Source of the DNA: Clostridiales bacterium
GTDB lineage: Bacteria; Bacillota; Clostridia; Christensenellales; CAG-138
Direction of reading: 5' to 3'
Length of the DNA stretch: 9,027 nucleotides
Assembly (NCBI GenBank): GCA_031270585.1
Contig: JAISXK010000063.1
Location: forward strand, 1 to 9,027
Position numbers and translations under genes: made by a program
Shown: positions 1 through 6,196 of the stretch, in pieces
Layout of the letters: each line of letters starts with the position of its first letter
Position numbering within the stretch: position 1 is the first letter of the stretch
Notes under the pieces: model-generated
What the model was told of the DNA's origin: nothing
What the model saw: the letters and a program-made list of their open reading frames with translations, nothing else
Database searches by the model: none

Positions 1-19
1 TGTTATAGCATAATTTCAT
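1..19 (-). CDS. Start of a divergent gene, cut by the window edge
   Basis: On the minus strand an ATG at 19-17 is followed by codons reading MKLCYN before the window ends. It is preceded by a very G-rich ribosome binding site (GAGGGGGGG, plus positions 27-35) seven bases upstream of the ATG, and by a promoter with correct spacing at 42-70. Only six codons are visible, so no family can be named. The support is entirely from the upstream signals, and the short leader (about 17 nt from the predicted transcription start) is tight but workable. Confidence 0.4.
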
Positions 20-41
20 GGCTGCACCCCCCCTCATGTAT

Positions 42-70
42 ATTGTACCATATAATACAACTAAATACAA
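42..70 (-). promoter_or_regulatory. Promoter of the divergent gene (proximal)
   Basis: On the minus strand a -35 box TTGTAT (plus 65-70) lies 17 bp from a -10 box TACAAT (plus 42-47). The -10 is extended by TGG directly upstream (TGGTACAAT). Transcription would start near 35, just ahead of the G-rich ribosome binding site of the gene starting at 19. The 12-bp sequence over the -10 (plus 42-53) is repeated exactly in the distal promoter. Confidence 0.55.
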
Positions 71-92
71 CATATATTTTGTGAAATTTGAC

Positions 93-116
93 AAAAAACA
101 AGCCCTCTCGGGACTT
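93..116 (-). terminator. Rho-independent terminator inside the divergent leader
   Basis: Read on the minus strand, a stem AAGTCCC/GGGCTT (one bulged T) closes a GAGA tetraloop of the GNRA type and is followed by G and six T residues (plus 93-98). It lies between the two minus-strand promoters. It would therefore stop transcripts from the distal promoter after about 60 nt but leave the proximal promoter unaffected. The stem is short (six pairs plus a bulge), so efficiency is uncertain. Confidence 0.55.
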
Positions 117-153
117 ATGACGATTTTCCTATTCTTTAAGTGTCGAAAATCCG
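93..153 (-). ncRNA. Candidate short terminated leader or small RNA
   Basis: Transcription from the distal minus-strand promoter should begin near 153 and meet the terminator at 93-116, giving an RNA of about 60 nt. Within it a perfect 7-bp inverted repeat (plus GATTTTC 122-128 and GAAAATC 145-151) forms a first stem, followed by the terminator stem. No ATG-initiated leader peptide is present, and it matches no riboswitch class I can recall. It may be an attenuated leader, a discrete small RNA, or a promoter remnant. Confidence 0.3.
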
Positions 154-159
154 GATATG

Positions 160-188
160 ATTGTACCATATCAAAGTAGTCCTGTAAA
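160..188 (-). promoter_or_regulatory. Distal minus-strand promoter
   Basis: On the minus strand TTTACA (plus 183-188) and TACAAT (plus 160-165) are separated by exactly 17 bp, and the -10 is extended by TGG. This is a better sigma-A match than the proximal promoter. It fires away from ruvC towards the terminator at 93-116. Confidence 0.55.
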
Positions 189-198
189 TACCTACTTT
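173..198. promoter_or_regulatory. Inverted repeat over the distal -35 box (candidate operator)
   Basis: AAAGTAG (173-179) and CTACTTT (192-198) are perfect 7-bp inverted copies around a 12-bp centre. The centre contains the -35 box of the distal minus-strand promoter (183-188). A dyad over a -35 box is a usual place for a repressor site, but no regulator can be named and chance is possible in AT-rich DNA. Confidence 0.3.
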
Positions 199-204
199 TT
201 ATAT

Positions 205-229
205 CTACACACTCTCGCAAGTGTAGAGT
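205..229. promoter_or_regulatory. Inverted repeats between the divergent promoters
   Basis: CTACAC (205-210) and GTGTAG (221-226) form a perfect dyad. A second, overlapping dyad is ACTCT (211-215) with AGAGT (225-229). They lie just upstream of the ruvC -35 box and could bind a regulator of either direction. No LexA-type box (GAACNNNNGTTC) is present, so SOS control of this ruv operon is not supported by this sequence. Confidence 0.25.
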
Positions 230-257
230 TTACGATAGTGCGTCAACGTGATACAAT
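229..257 (+). promoter_or_regulatory. Promoter of the ruvC operon
   Basis: TTTACG (229-234) and TACAAT (252-257) are separated by 17 bp. Transcription would start near 264, leaving a leader of about 30 nt with the ribosome binding site GGAAGG at 278-283. A perfect TATAAT also occurs at 270-275, but it abuts the ribosome binding site and would start transcripts inside it, so it is not the preferred -10. Confidence 0.5.
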
Positions 258-294
258 GTATAACAAGTGTATAATGTGGAAGGCAGACATCTAC

Positions 295-792
295 TTGGTA
301 ATATTAGGAATAGATCCCGGGTATGCGATATTGGGTTATGGCGTGATAGAAAAAAGCGGCGCCAGGCTATGTGCGTTAGACTATGGCGTGATAGAAACAA
401 AAGCAAAAACGCCCTTTCCGGAGAGGTTGCACCGTCTGTATGACGGCGCGCTGGGGCTTATAGAGCGCTTTTCGCCCGATCAAACGGTGTTTGAAGAGCT
501 GTTTTTTAATCGCAATGTTACCACCGCTTTGCAGGTGGGCGCGGGCCGCGGGGTTGTGATGCTTGCCATGCAGCAGGCCGCATTGCCCCTTTACGAATAT
601 ACGCCCATGCAGATCAAGATGGCCGTAACGGGAAACGGGCATGCGGAGAAGGAGCAGGTGCAGCATATGGTGCGGGTGCTGCTAAACTTGGCGCAAACGC
701 CCCGCCCCGACGACGTGGCGGATGCGTTGGCCGTGGCGGTCTGCCACGCGAACACCATGAGCCCGGCGGCGGAAGGATTCCGCATAAAGTAG
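295..792 (+). CDS. ruvC: Holliday junction endodeoxyribonuclease RuvC
   Basis: RuvC is a dimeric RNase H-fold nuclease that cuts Holliday junctions symmetrically after RuvAB branch migration. The 165-residue product has the expected N-terminal LGIDPG with catalytic Asp7, then Glu67 in the VFEELFFNRN segment, and the acidic pair Asp140/Asp143 in PDDVADALAVAV, which together form the metal-binding site. I chose the TTG at 295 because the family begins with a short hydrophobic strand directly before GIDPG, and GGAAGG sits 11 nt upstream. The open frame extends upstream to an ATG at 157, but that extension has no homology character and runs through the promoter region. It is the first gene of a seven-gene co-directional run; ruvA follows after 29 nt. 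Confidence 0.95.
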   Translation: MVILGIDPGYAILGYGVIEKSGARLCALDYGVIETKAKTPFPERLHRLYDGALGLIERFSPDQTVFEELFFNRNVTTALQVGAGRGVVMLAMQQAALPLYEYTPMQIKMAVTGNGHAEKEQVQHMVRVLLNLAQTPRPDDVADALAVAVCHANTMSPAAEGFRIK

Positions 793-821
793 GATCGTCG
801 AAAGACGGACGCGGAGGGAAC

Positions 822-1412
822 ATGTACGCATTTATTCGCGGCGCCATCGCAGATATATACGCCGAGCGCGTCGTGCTGGAGGCCGCAGGAGTGGGCTATG
901 AGCTTTTTTGCAGTGGAAACACCCTGCGCACGCTCAAAGCGGGGGAGACGGCCAAGCTTTACACGCACCTGCACCTTGCGGATGGCATCATGGCGCTTTA
1001 TGGGTTTGCGGACGCGCCGGAGCGCGAAATGTTCAGGCGGTTGATCGGTGTAACGCGGGTAGGTCCCAAGCTGGCGCTGTCGGTATTGAGCGTGCTCTCA
1101 CCTGCGGATGTGGCGGCGGCGATCGTCACCAACAATGAGGACGCCCTGTCCCGCGTGCCGGGCATGGGCAAAAAGACCGCCCAACGGGTGTTGCTGGAGC
1201 TAAAGGAAAAAGTAAGCGCGAGGGATATGTCAAGCGCGGGCATATCTGCTATAATGGAAAGCGGCGCCGGTATGCGCGCGGATGCCGTTGCGGCGCTTGT
1301 GAGCTTGGGCTACGATGGGATCAGCGCGCAAAAAGCCGTGATGCAGGCGGAAACGTTCACCGGCATCGAAGAGCTCATTACGCAGGCGCTGCGTTCGCTT
1401 TCCATACAATAA
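822..1412 (+). CDS. ruvA: Holliday junction branch migration protein RuvA
   Basis: RuvA binds the four-way junction as a tetramer and loads the RuvB motor. The 196-residue protein shows the usual three parts: an N-terminal OB-fold (about 1-62, starting MYAFIRG), two helix-hairpin-helix motifs (VGPKLAL near 80-86 and VPGMGKKTAQR at 112-122), and a C-terminal helical domain (about 150-196) that contacts RuvB. Length is typical for the family. GGAGGG at 813-818 gives a good ribosome binding site four bases before the ATG. It lies between ruvC and ruvB, as is common in Firmicutes, with a 21-nt gap to ruvB. Confidence 0.95.
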   Translation: MYAFIRGAIADIYAERVVLEAAGVGYELFCSGNTLRTLKAGETAKLYTHLHLADGIMALYGFADAPEREMFRRLIGVTRVGPKLALSVLSVLSPADVAAAIVTNNEDALSRVPGMGKKTAQRVLLELKEKVSARDMSSAGISAIMESGAGMRADAVAALVSLGYDGISAQKAVMQAETFTGIEELITQALRSLSIQ

Positions 1413-1433
1413 TAAACCGAAAGGCGTAGATCA

Positions 1434-2480
1434 TTGGAAGACCGGATGTTAACCTCTTTCATACGGGAGGAGGATGAACAAAGCGAATACAGCCTGCGCC
1501 CACGCTTCCTCACGGAATACATCGGGCAATCCGAAGTGAAGGAGCATATGCGTATTTATATAGAAGCCGCGAAGGGCAGGGGGGAGCCACTGGATCACGC
1601 GCTTCTATACGGCCCGCCCGGGCTTGGCAAAACCACGCTTGCGTCCATCATCGCAAACGAGATGGGCGGCGGTCTTCGCGTAACGTCGGGTCCGGCTATC
1701 ACCCATGCGGGCGACCTTGCCGCGCTATTGACGAACCTGGCCATGGGCGACGTGCTGTTTATAGATGAAATCCACCGGCTCAACGCTACTGTAGAGGAAG
1801 TGCTTTACCCCGCCATGGAGGATTTCGCGCTGGATATCATCATAGGCAAGGGACCGGGGGCGCGTAGCATACGGCTGGATCTGCCGCACTTTACGCTGGT
1901 GGGCGCGACCACGCGCATGGGTATGCTGACTTCACCCTTACGCGACAGGTTTGGCATAAAAGAGCAGTTGGCGCTTTACCAGAGCGAAGAGCTTTGCACC
2001 ATCATCAAACGTAGCGCCGGTATATTGCGCATCGGTGTAGACGAAAAAGGCGCACGGGAAATTGCGGCGCGCGCGCGGGGAACCCCGCGTATCGCCAACA
2101 GGCTACTGCGGCGCGTGCGCGATTTTGCACAGGTGCGGGGCAACGGGGTGGTGGATATCGAGGCCGCGCGGGAAGGACTCAACATGCTGGGCATTGACGC
2201 GCTGGGGCTTGACCCTGTGGACAGGCGGATGCTTGAAACCATGATAGAAAAATTCGGCGGACGCCCTGTGGGCTTGGATACCATCGCCGCAGCGACGGGC
2301 GAGGACGCCACCACGATAGAGGACGTATACGAGCCGTACCTGCTGCAATTGGGCTTTATCGCGCGCACGCCGCGCGGCAGGGTAGTGATGGATGCCGGTT
2401 ATACCCATATGGGTTACCCTGTGCCACAAAATGCAGGGGCGGGTATGCAGACAAAAATGGATTTGGGATATGCAGAATAA
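1434..2480 (+). CDS. ruvB: Holliday junction ATP-dependent helicase RuvB
   Basis: RuvB is the hexameric AAA+ motor that drives branch migration on RuvA-bound junctions. In the 348-residue product I can see Walker A GPPGLGKT (60-67), Walker B LFIDEIH (108-114), sensor 1 GATTR (157-161), the arginine finger region PLRDRF (168-173), and the winged-helix C-terminal part with EDVYEPYLLQLGFI and RTPRGR. The start is a TTG giving MEDRML, which matches how many clostridial RuvB proteins begin; AAGG lies about ten bases upstream. An ATG at 1446 (with GGAAG five bases upstream) is the alternative and would remove four residues. The tail beyond the family core, about 25 residues, is not recognisable. 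Confidence 0.95.
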   Translation: MEDRMLTSFIREEDEQSEYSLRPRFLTEYIGQSEVKEHMRIYIEAAKGRGEPLDHALLYGPPGLGKTTLASIIANEMGGGLRVTSGPAITHAGDLAALLTNLAMGDVLFIDEIHRLNATVEEVLYPAMEDFALDIIIGKGPGARSIRLDLPHFTLVGATTRMGMLTSPLRDRFGIKEQLALYQSEELCTIIKRSAGILRIGVDEKGAREIAARARGTPRIANRLLRRVRDFAQVRGNGVVDIEAAREGLNMLGIDALGLDPVDRRMLETMIEKFGGRPVGLDTIAAATGEDATTIEDVYEPYLLQLGFIARTPRGRVVMDAGYTHMGYPVPQNAGAGMQTKMDLGYAE

Positions 2481-2510
2481 AAGAACGAAGGGCGAAACGG
2501 AGGGCGTACA

Positions 2511-4037
2511 ATGGCGAGAAAACAAGACCATGAAATGCAGGTGGCGCAGCTTGAGGCGCAGGTAAACGACCTGGCCGGGAAGCTGAACCAGATGCATGAT
2601 CAATTGACCGAGAAAACCTCGCAGCTGAATGAAAAAATCGCGCTAATCAACGAGCAGGCCAGCAGGCTTAGCCAACAGGAGCGGATGAGAACCGAGTACG
2701 AACAGCTCAAGAACGAGCGCGTCCGATTGTTGGGCGAGCGTGAAGAAATGATCAGGGAACAAAAGCGCCTTTTGGAAGCCTTGCACGATAACGAAACGCA
2801 GGTGGTGGCCGTATTGGCCGACGCGCGCGAAACGGCTGCCCGCAAAATACAGGAAGCCGAGGAAAAGGCCAGGCAGATCGTGCAGGATGGCGAAGCGCAA
2901 AAGCAATTGATACAGCGTCAGGCAAACACGCTGGCGCGCGAGGCGCAGCAAAAGGCCAGCGCCATCATAGAAGACGCCAAGCAGGAAGCCAGCATGACGC
3001 TTACCCAGATGCAGGATGCTGCTCGTGAGGTGGAAGATCAGCTACAGCGGCTTAACAGCGCGCTGCGTGACACGGCGTTGCGCGCGCATAAGCAGGCGGA
3101 TCTGTTTGCGAGCACTATCAACGAACTGCGTATGGAGCCATCCGAAAGCGCGCCGTCTCAGCGGCAGTCTGCCGGCTATGCGTCCGCCATGGAAAACGGC
3201 GCGCAGCAGTCGCCCGTGGCGCAGCCATCCACGCCGCAGCCACCTGTGGTGCGGCCACCCACACCGCAGCCACCCATGGCGCAACCACCCACGCCGCAAC
3301 AACCCATGGCGCAGCCAAGGATCACATTCGGCGATATCCGCAATGCCGCCGCCGATGATGAATACGAAAATCCGCAAAAGGTAATACAAGGGATATACCA
3401 ATTGCAGGGCAGACCGATACCGCAGGAGGTGCAGGGATACGGCGCATCGCAAAGCACGCAGCAAAGCGTCGCGCCCACGGGCAAAACGCCCTTTGTGCCG
3501 CCTGATGCGATACAGCCCGCTGTCGCGAATCTTCTTTCTAACCGGGGGCCCTTTATGCCGCCTCCTGACGAAAAGAAGGATACGCGCCCTGGCGTGATCG
3601 AGGTTACGAGCATCCCGTTCACACCGGCCCCGCCAAAGTATGAGCCGCCCGTGATGGAAGCGCCCAGGCGCGAGCCGCCCGTGATGGAAGCGCCAAAGTA
3701 CGTACCCCCCGTAGTGGATGCGCCCAGATATGTACCCCCCGTGGTAGAAGCGCCGGTAGCGCCGCGACAAACGGCTATGCCGCAGCGGCCTGTCACACAA
3801 CAGCCAATGCCTGCGCCGCAGCAAGCTGCAGCACCGCGACCGCCGACCGATGAGGAAAAGGTGTGGACCGTTGAAGAAGTGATGGGCACCAGGCTTTCAC
3901 GGGATATGCCGGGGGCCGACGGTCTGGACAGTCTGCTCGATGAAATCATAGGCAAACAGACACCGCCCAAGTCCGCCCCCGTCAATACGGATAATGTGGA
4001 TTTGGACAGTTTGCTGGACGAAATTATAGGCAACTGA
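2511..4037 (+). CDS. Coiled-coil, proline-rich protein with duplicated C-terminal LDSLLDEIIG motif
   Basis: I do not recognise a named family. Residues about 5-208 are a long, highly charged coiled coil. Its second half (KIQEAEEKARQIV... and EAQQKASAIIEDAKQEA) resembles the coiled-coil part of DivIVA-type proteins, but the N-terminal membrane-binding segment of DivIVA is missing. Residues about 210-460 are low-complexity and rich in Pro, Gln and Ala, with two blocks of ten-residue tandem repeats (236-265 and 376-415). The tail carries LDSLLDEIIG twice, at 472-481 and 498-507, the second ending one residue before the stop. No signal peptide or membrane segment is seen, so a cytosolic scaffold or cell-shape/division-type protein is a reasonable inference only. 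GGAGGG precedes the ATG. It sits between ruvB and proS, apparently in the same transcript. Confidence 0.85.
   Translation: MARKQDHEMQVAQLEAQVNDLAGKLNQMHDQLTEKTSQLNEKIALINEQASRLSQQERMRTEYEQLKNERVRLLGEREEMIREQKRLLEALHDNETQVVAVLADARETAARKIQEAEEKARQIVQDGEAQKQLIQRQANTLAREAQQKASAIIEDAKQEASMTLTQMQDAAREVEDQLQRLNSALRDTALRAHKQADLFASTINELRMEPSESAPSQRQSAGYASAMENGAQQSPVAQPSTPQPPVVRPPTPQPPMAQPPTPQQPMAQPRITFGDIRNAAADDEYENPQKVIQGIYQLQGRPIPQEVQGYGASQSTQQSVAPTGKTPFVPPDAIQPAVANLLSNRGPFMPPPDEKKDTRPGVIEVTSIPFTPAPPKYEPPVMEAPRREPPVMEAPKYVPPVVDAPRYVPPVVEAPVAPRQTAMPQRPVTQQPMPAPQQAAAPRPPTDEEKVWTVEEVMGTRLSRDMPGADGLDSLLDEIIGKQTPPKSAPVNTDNVDLDSLLDEIIGN
3216..3305 (+). repeat. Three 30-bp tandem repeats (Pro/Gln-rich decapeptide)
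   Basis: Within the coiled-coil gene, residues 236-265 are three decapeptides: VAQPSTPQPP, VVRPPTPQPP and MAQPPTPQQP, followed by a partial fourth (MAQP). The repeats lie between the coiled coil and the remainder of the disordered region. Their 30-bp unit makes this site prone to length variation between strains. Confidence 0.8.
3636..3755 (+). repeat. Four 30-bp tandem repeats (PPV-x-x-AP decapeptide)
   Basis: Residues 376-415 of the coiled-coil protein are four decapeptides: KYEPPVMEAP, RREPPVMEAP, KYVPPVVDAP and RYVPPVVEAP. The pattern [KR]-[YR]-[EV]-PPV-[MV]-[ED]-AP alternates basic, proline and acidic positions. The period is the same as the earlier repeat block but the consensus differs, so the two blocks arose separately. 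Confidence 0.85.
3924..4031 (+). repeat. Duplicated C-terminal motif LDSLLDEIIG
   Basis: The ten-residue motif is encoded at 3924-3953 and again at 4002-4031, separated by a 16-residue linker. The two coding copies differ at five of 30 nucleotides, and every difference is synonymous. The peptide has thus been kept identical while the DNA drifted, which points to selection on the peptide. An amphipathic acidic helix that binds a partner protein is the likely role (inference). Confidence 0.85.
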
Positions 4038-4058
4038 TAAAACGAAGAATTTATACAT

Positions 4059-4074
4059 GCCGCGCGGGCGCGGC
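4059..4074 (+). other. GC-rich hairpin in the proS leader
   Basis: GCCGCG (4059-4064) and CGCGGC (4069-4074) pair perfectly around a four-base loop. No T-run follows, so it is not a standard terminator. It may stabilise or partly separate the proS mRNA from the upstream genes. The 57-nt gap is far too short for a T-box leader. Confidence 0.4.
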
Positions 4075-4094
4075 GGCAATTGAAAGGATGAAAT

Positions 4095-5540
4095 ATGGCA
4101 AACAGCGAAGGCGAGTTTGTAAAACATATAGCCAGGAGGGAAACGGACTTCTCCCAATGGTATACGGATGTTGTGCTCAAAACCGGTATGGCGGATTATA
4201 GCGACGTTCGCGGATGCATGGTGATCAAGCCTTATGGATACGGTGTTTGGGAACTCATACAAAAAGAGATGGATCAGCGCTTTAAGGATACCGGCCATGA
4301 AAACGCGTATTTTCCGTTGTTCATACCCGAAAGCATGCTGATGAAAGAGGCGGAGCATGTCGAAGGCTTTGCGCCCGAGGTGGCGTGGGTGACGTCCTGT
4401 GGCAGCGGCGAAAAGCTGGCCGAACGCTTGGCTATCAGGCCCACCAGCGAAACCATGATAGGTTCAATGTACGCCAAATGGATACAATCCTACCGTGATT
4501 TGCCCATGCTGATGAACCAATGGTGCAATGTGGTGCGCTGGGAAAAAAGCACACGCCCGTTTTTGCGCACAAGCGAGTTCTTATGGCAGGAAGGCCATAC
4601 CGCGCATGAAACCTTTGAAGAAGCGCAGCAGGAGACCATGCGCATGCTGGAGGTGTACGCGGAATTTGCCGAAAACGTGCTCGCCATACCCGTGATAAAA
4701 GGGCGCAAGAGCGAGAAGGAAAAGTTTGCCGGCGCTTATGCCACCTACTCCATGGAAGCTATGATGCAGGACGGCAAGGCGTTGCAGATGGGAACATCGC
4801 ACAATATGGCCACCAACTTCGCCAAAAGCTACGGGATACAATATTTAAGCCGCGAGGGCAAGCTGGAATACTGCAACACCACATCGTGGGGCACATCCAC
4901 CCGCATGATAGGCGGCCTGATTATGGTGCACGGCGATGACAGGGGGTTGGTGTTGCCGCCGCGCGTCGCGCCTATACAGGCGGTCATACTGCCCATTGCG
5001 GCCCATAAGCCGGGCGTGCTTGAAGGGGTGGATGGACTGCTTCAGAAACTGAAGGCGGCGGGCATACGTGCCAGGGTGGACGACAGCGACCAGACCGCCG
5101 GATGGAAGTTTAACCAATGGGAGATGAAGGGCGTGCCCATGCGCATAGAAGTTGGCCCCCGGGATATTGAAAAGGGCCAAGTGGTAATCGTGCGCCGCGA
5201 CGCGCTTGACAATAAAGAGTTTGTGCCCATACAGGGGGTGGCGCAGCGCGTAAAAACAATGCTGGATGAGGTGCATATAGGGTTATTGAACAAGGCGCTC
5301 GTTATGCGCGACACAAAAACCGTAGACGCAAGCGACTTTGAAACCTTGCGTGAGGGTGTGCAGCACGGCTTTGCGCGCGCGCTATGGTGCGGCGACACCG
5401 CTTGCGAACTCGCGATAAAAGAAAAAACGCAGGGAGGAACCACGCGCAATATGCCGCTGGGGCGGCATAAGCCCGAAGGCGTATGCGTACATTGCGGGAA
5501 AAAGGCCGAAGCGGTTACATATTTTGCAAAAGCGTATTGA
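4095..5540 (+). CDS. proS: Prolyl-tRNA synthetase, archaeal/eukaryal-like (short) type
   Basis: ProRS charges tRNA-Pro with proline using ATP in the cytosol. This 481-residue form belongs to the group without the inserted editing domain that bacterial-type ProRS carries between motifs 2 and 3. Visible class II features are RPTSE (115-119), motif 2 RTSEFLWQEGHTAH (158-171) and the proline-site loop GTSHN (233-237). An anticodon-binding domain follows (about 285-400). The C-terminal domain has a probable zinc tetrad Cys432/437/464/467 and ends in Tyr481; a terminal tyrosine reaching the active site is known in this subgroup. AAAGGA lies six bases before the ATG. Lacking the editing insertion, the cell would need a free-standing editor against Ala-tRNA-Pro; none is in the window. 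Confidence 0.95.
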   Translation: MANSEGEFVKHIARRETDFSQWYTDVVLKTGMADYSDVRGCMVIKPYGYGVWELIQKEMDQRFKDTGHENAYFPLFIPESMLMKEAEHVEGFAPEVAWVTSCGSGEKLAERLAIRPTSETMIGSMYAKWIQSYRDLPMLMNQWCNVVRWEKSTRPFLRTSEFLWQEGHTAHETFEEAQQETMRMLEVYAEFAENVLAIPVIKGRKSEKEKFAGAYATYSMEAMMQDGKALQMGTSHNMATNFAKSYGIQYLSREGKLEYCNTTSWGTSTRMIGGLIMVHGDDRGLVLPPRVAPIQAVILPIAAHKPGVLEGVDGLLQKLKAAGIRARVDDSDQTAGWKFNQWEMKGVPMRIEVGPRDIEKGQVVIVRRDALDNKEFVPIQGVAQRVKTMLDEVHIGLLNKALVMRDTKTVDASDFETLREGVQHGFARALWCGDTACELAIKEKTQGGTTRNMPLGRHKPEGVCVHCGKKAEAVTYFAKAY

Positions 5541-5593
5541 CCCATAAAAAGATAGTACCCTTTAAAACAGTATACAGACTGGAGGGCCCGGCA

Positions 5594-6181
5594 ATGAAAC
5601 AAATGACCACAAAAAAGATTGTTACCATCATCGTACTCTTTGTGGTAACCACCCTGCTGACTTGGCTTGTGAGCATACGCATACACGGCGCCAACGGGCA
5701 GGGGGCCGCCATGGGATATTGGACGTTGGGCGACGTGGGCGTATACCTTTGCGGCGCGTTGCTGGGCGGCCCGCTGGGGGCGCTGGTGGCGGGTACGGCC
5801 TCGGCGCTGGGCGATGTTTTAGTGAAAGGGCAGGCGATTTACGCGCCGGCAACGCTTATGATCAAGGCCGGTATGGCGGCGCTGTTTATATGGTACGCGA
5901 AAAAGGGCAACTCGGCATTGCATCTGATTAAGAGCATAGCGCTCTCGGGGGCGTTGATGGTGGTGTGCTACTTCCTGTATGATCTCGTGATCAGGGGTGA
6001 TTACACTACTGCCGCCATAGGGTTGCCCATTAACCTGTTGCAGATTATCGGAAGTTTTATTGCCGTGCCCGTATTATTTTTGCTCGGCGGGAAAAACTAT
6101 CGTCAGGGGGACGGTTTTACACCCGACAGGCCCAAAGACCCGTTTGCGGGGTATTCAAGCGGCCCGCGGAATTTAAAATAA
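5594..6181 (+). CDS. ECF-type transporter substrate-binding S component (substrate unknown)
   Basis: The 195-residue product is a compact integral membrane protein with about five to six hydrophobic segments (roughly 9-28, 48-66, 85-101, 114-132 and 147-164). Family-like features are LGDVGVYLCGALLGGPLGAL (45-64), SALGD (70-74) and YAPATLMIKAGMA (83-95). These resemble S components of energy-coupling factor vitamin transporters, which capture a vitamin or precursor and share an EcfA/A'/T energising module encoded elsewhere. Nothing here identifies the ligand, and no riboswitch is seen upstream. I chose the ATG at 5594 because GGAGGG (5581-5586) sits seven bases ahead; the open frame extends back to 5483 inside proS without a ribosome binding site. 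The last 30 residues are a polar cytoplasmic-type tail. Confidence 0.8.
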   Translation: MKQMTTKKIVTIIVLFVVTTLLTWLVSIRIHGANGQGAAMGYWTLGDVGVYLCGALLGGPLGALVAGTASALGDVLVKGQAIYAPATLMIKAGMAALFIWYAKKGNSALHLIKSIALSGALMVVCYFLYDLVIRGDYTTAAIGLPINLLQIIGSFIAVPVLFLLGGKNYRQGDGFTPDRPKDPFAGYSSGPRNLK

Positions 6182-6196
6182 CAGTAGGGAGATCCA

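Larger units (their letters stand above)
42..171. repeat. Two exact 12-bp direct copies of ATTGTACCATAT
   Basis: The sequence ATTGTACCATAT occurs at 42-53 and again at 160-171, 118 bp apart. In both places it forms the extended -10 region of a minus-strand promoter. The flanking bases differ, so this is either convergent promoter sequence or a shared regulator site overlapping both -10 boxes. Confidence 0.6.

Noticed and set aside
88..93. Perfect TTGACA on the plus strand as a -35 box
   Set aside because: No acceptable -10 box lies 16-18 bp downstream; the sequence is the complement of the T-run and the following bases of the minus-strand terminator.
157..294. N-terminal extension of the ruvC frame from the ATG at 157
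   Set aside because: It runs through the promoter region, adds residues with no RuvC character, and the TTG at 295 has a suitable ribosome binding site and the family-typical start.
3176..4180. Long minus-strand open frame of 334 codons
   Set aside because: It is antisense to the repeat-rich coiled-coil gene and the start of proS; its composition (Gly/Thr/Ser repeats) mirrors the proline codons of the plus strand, and it has no convincing start signal.
5537..5566. Possible promoter between proS and the S-component gene (TTGACC / TTTAAA)
   Set aside because: The -10 match is poor and the spacer is 18 bp; the -35 overlaps the proS stop codon. An internal promoter cannot be excluded but is not supported.
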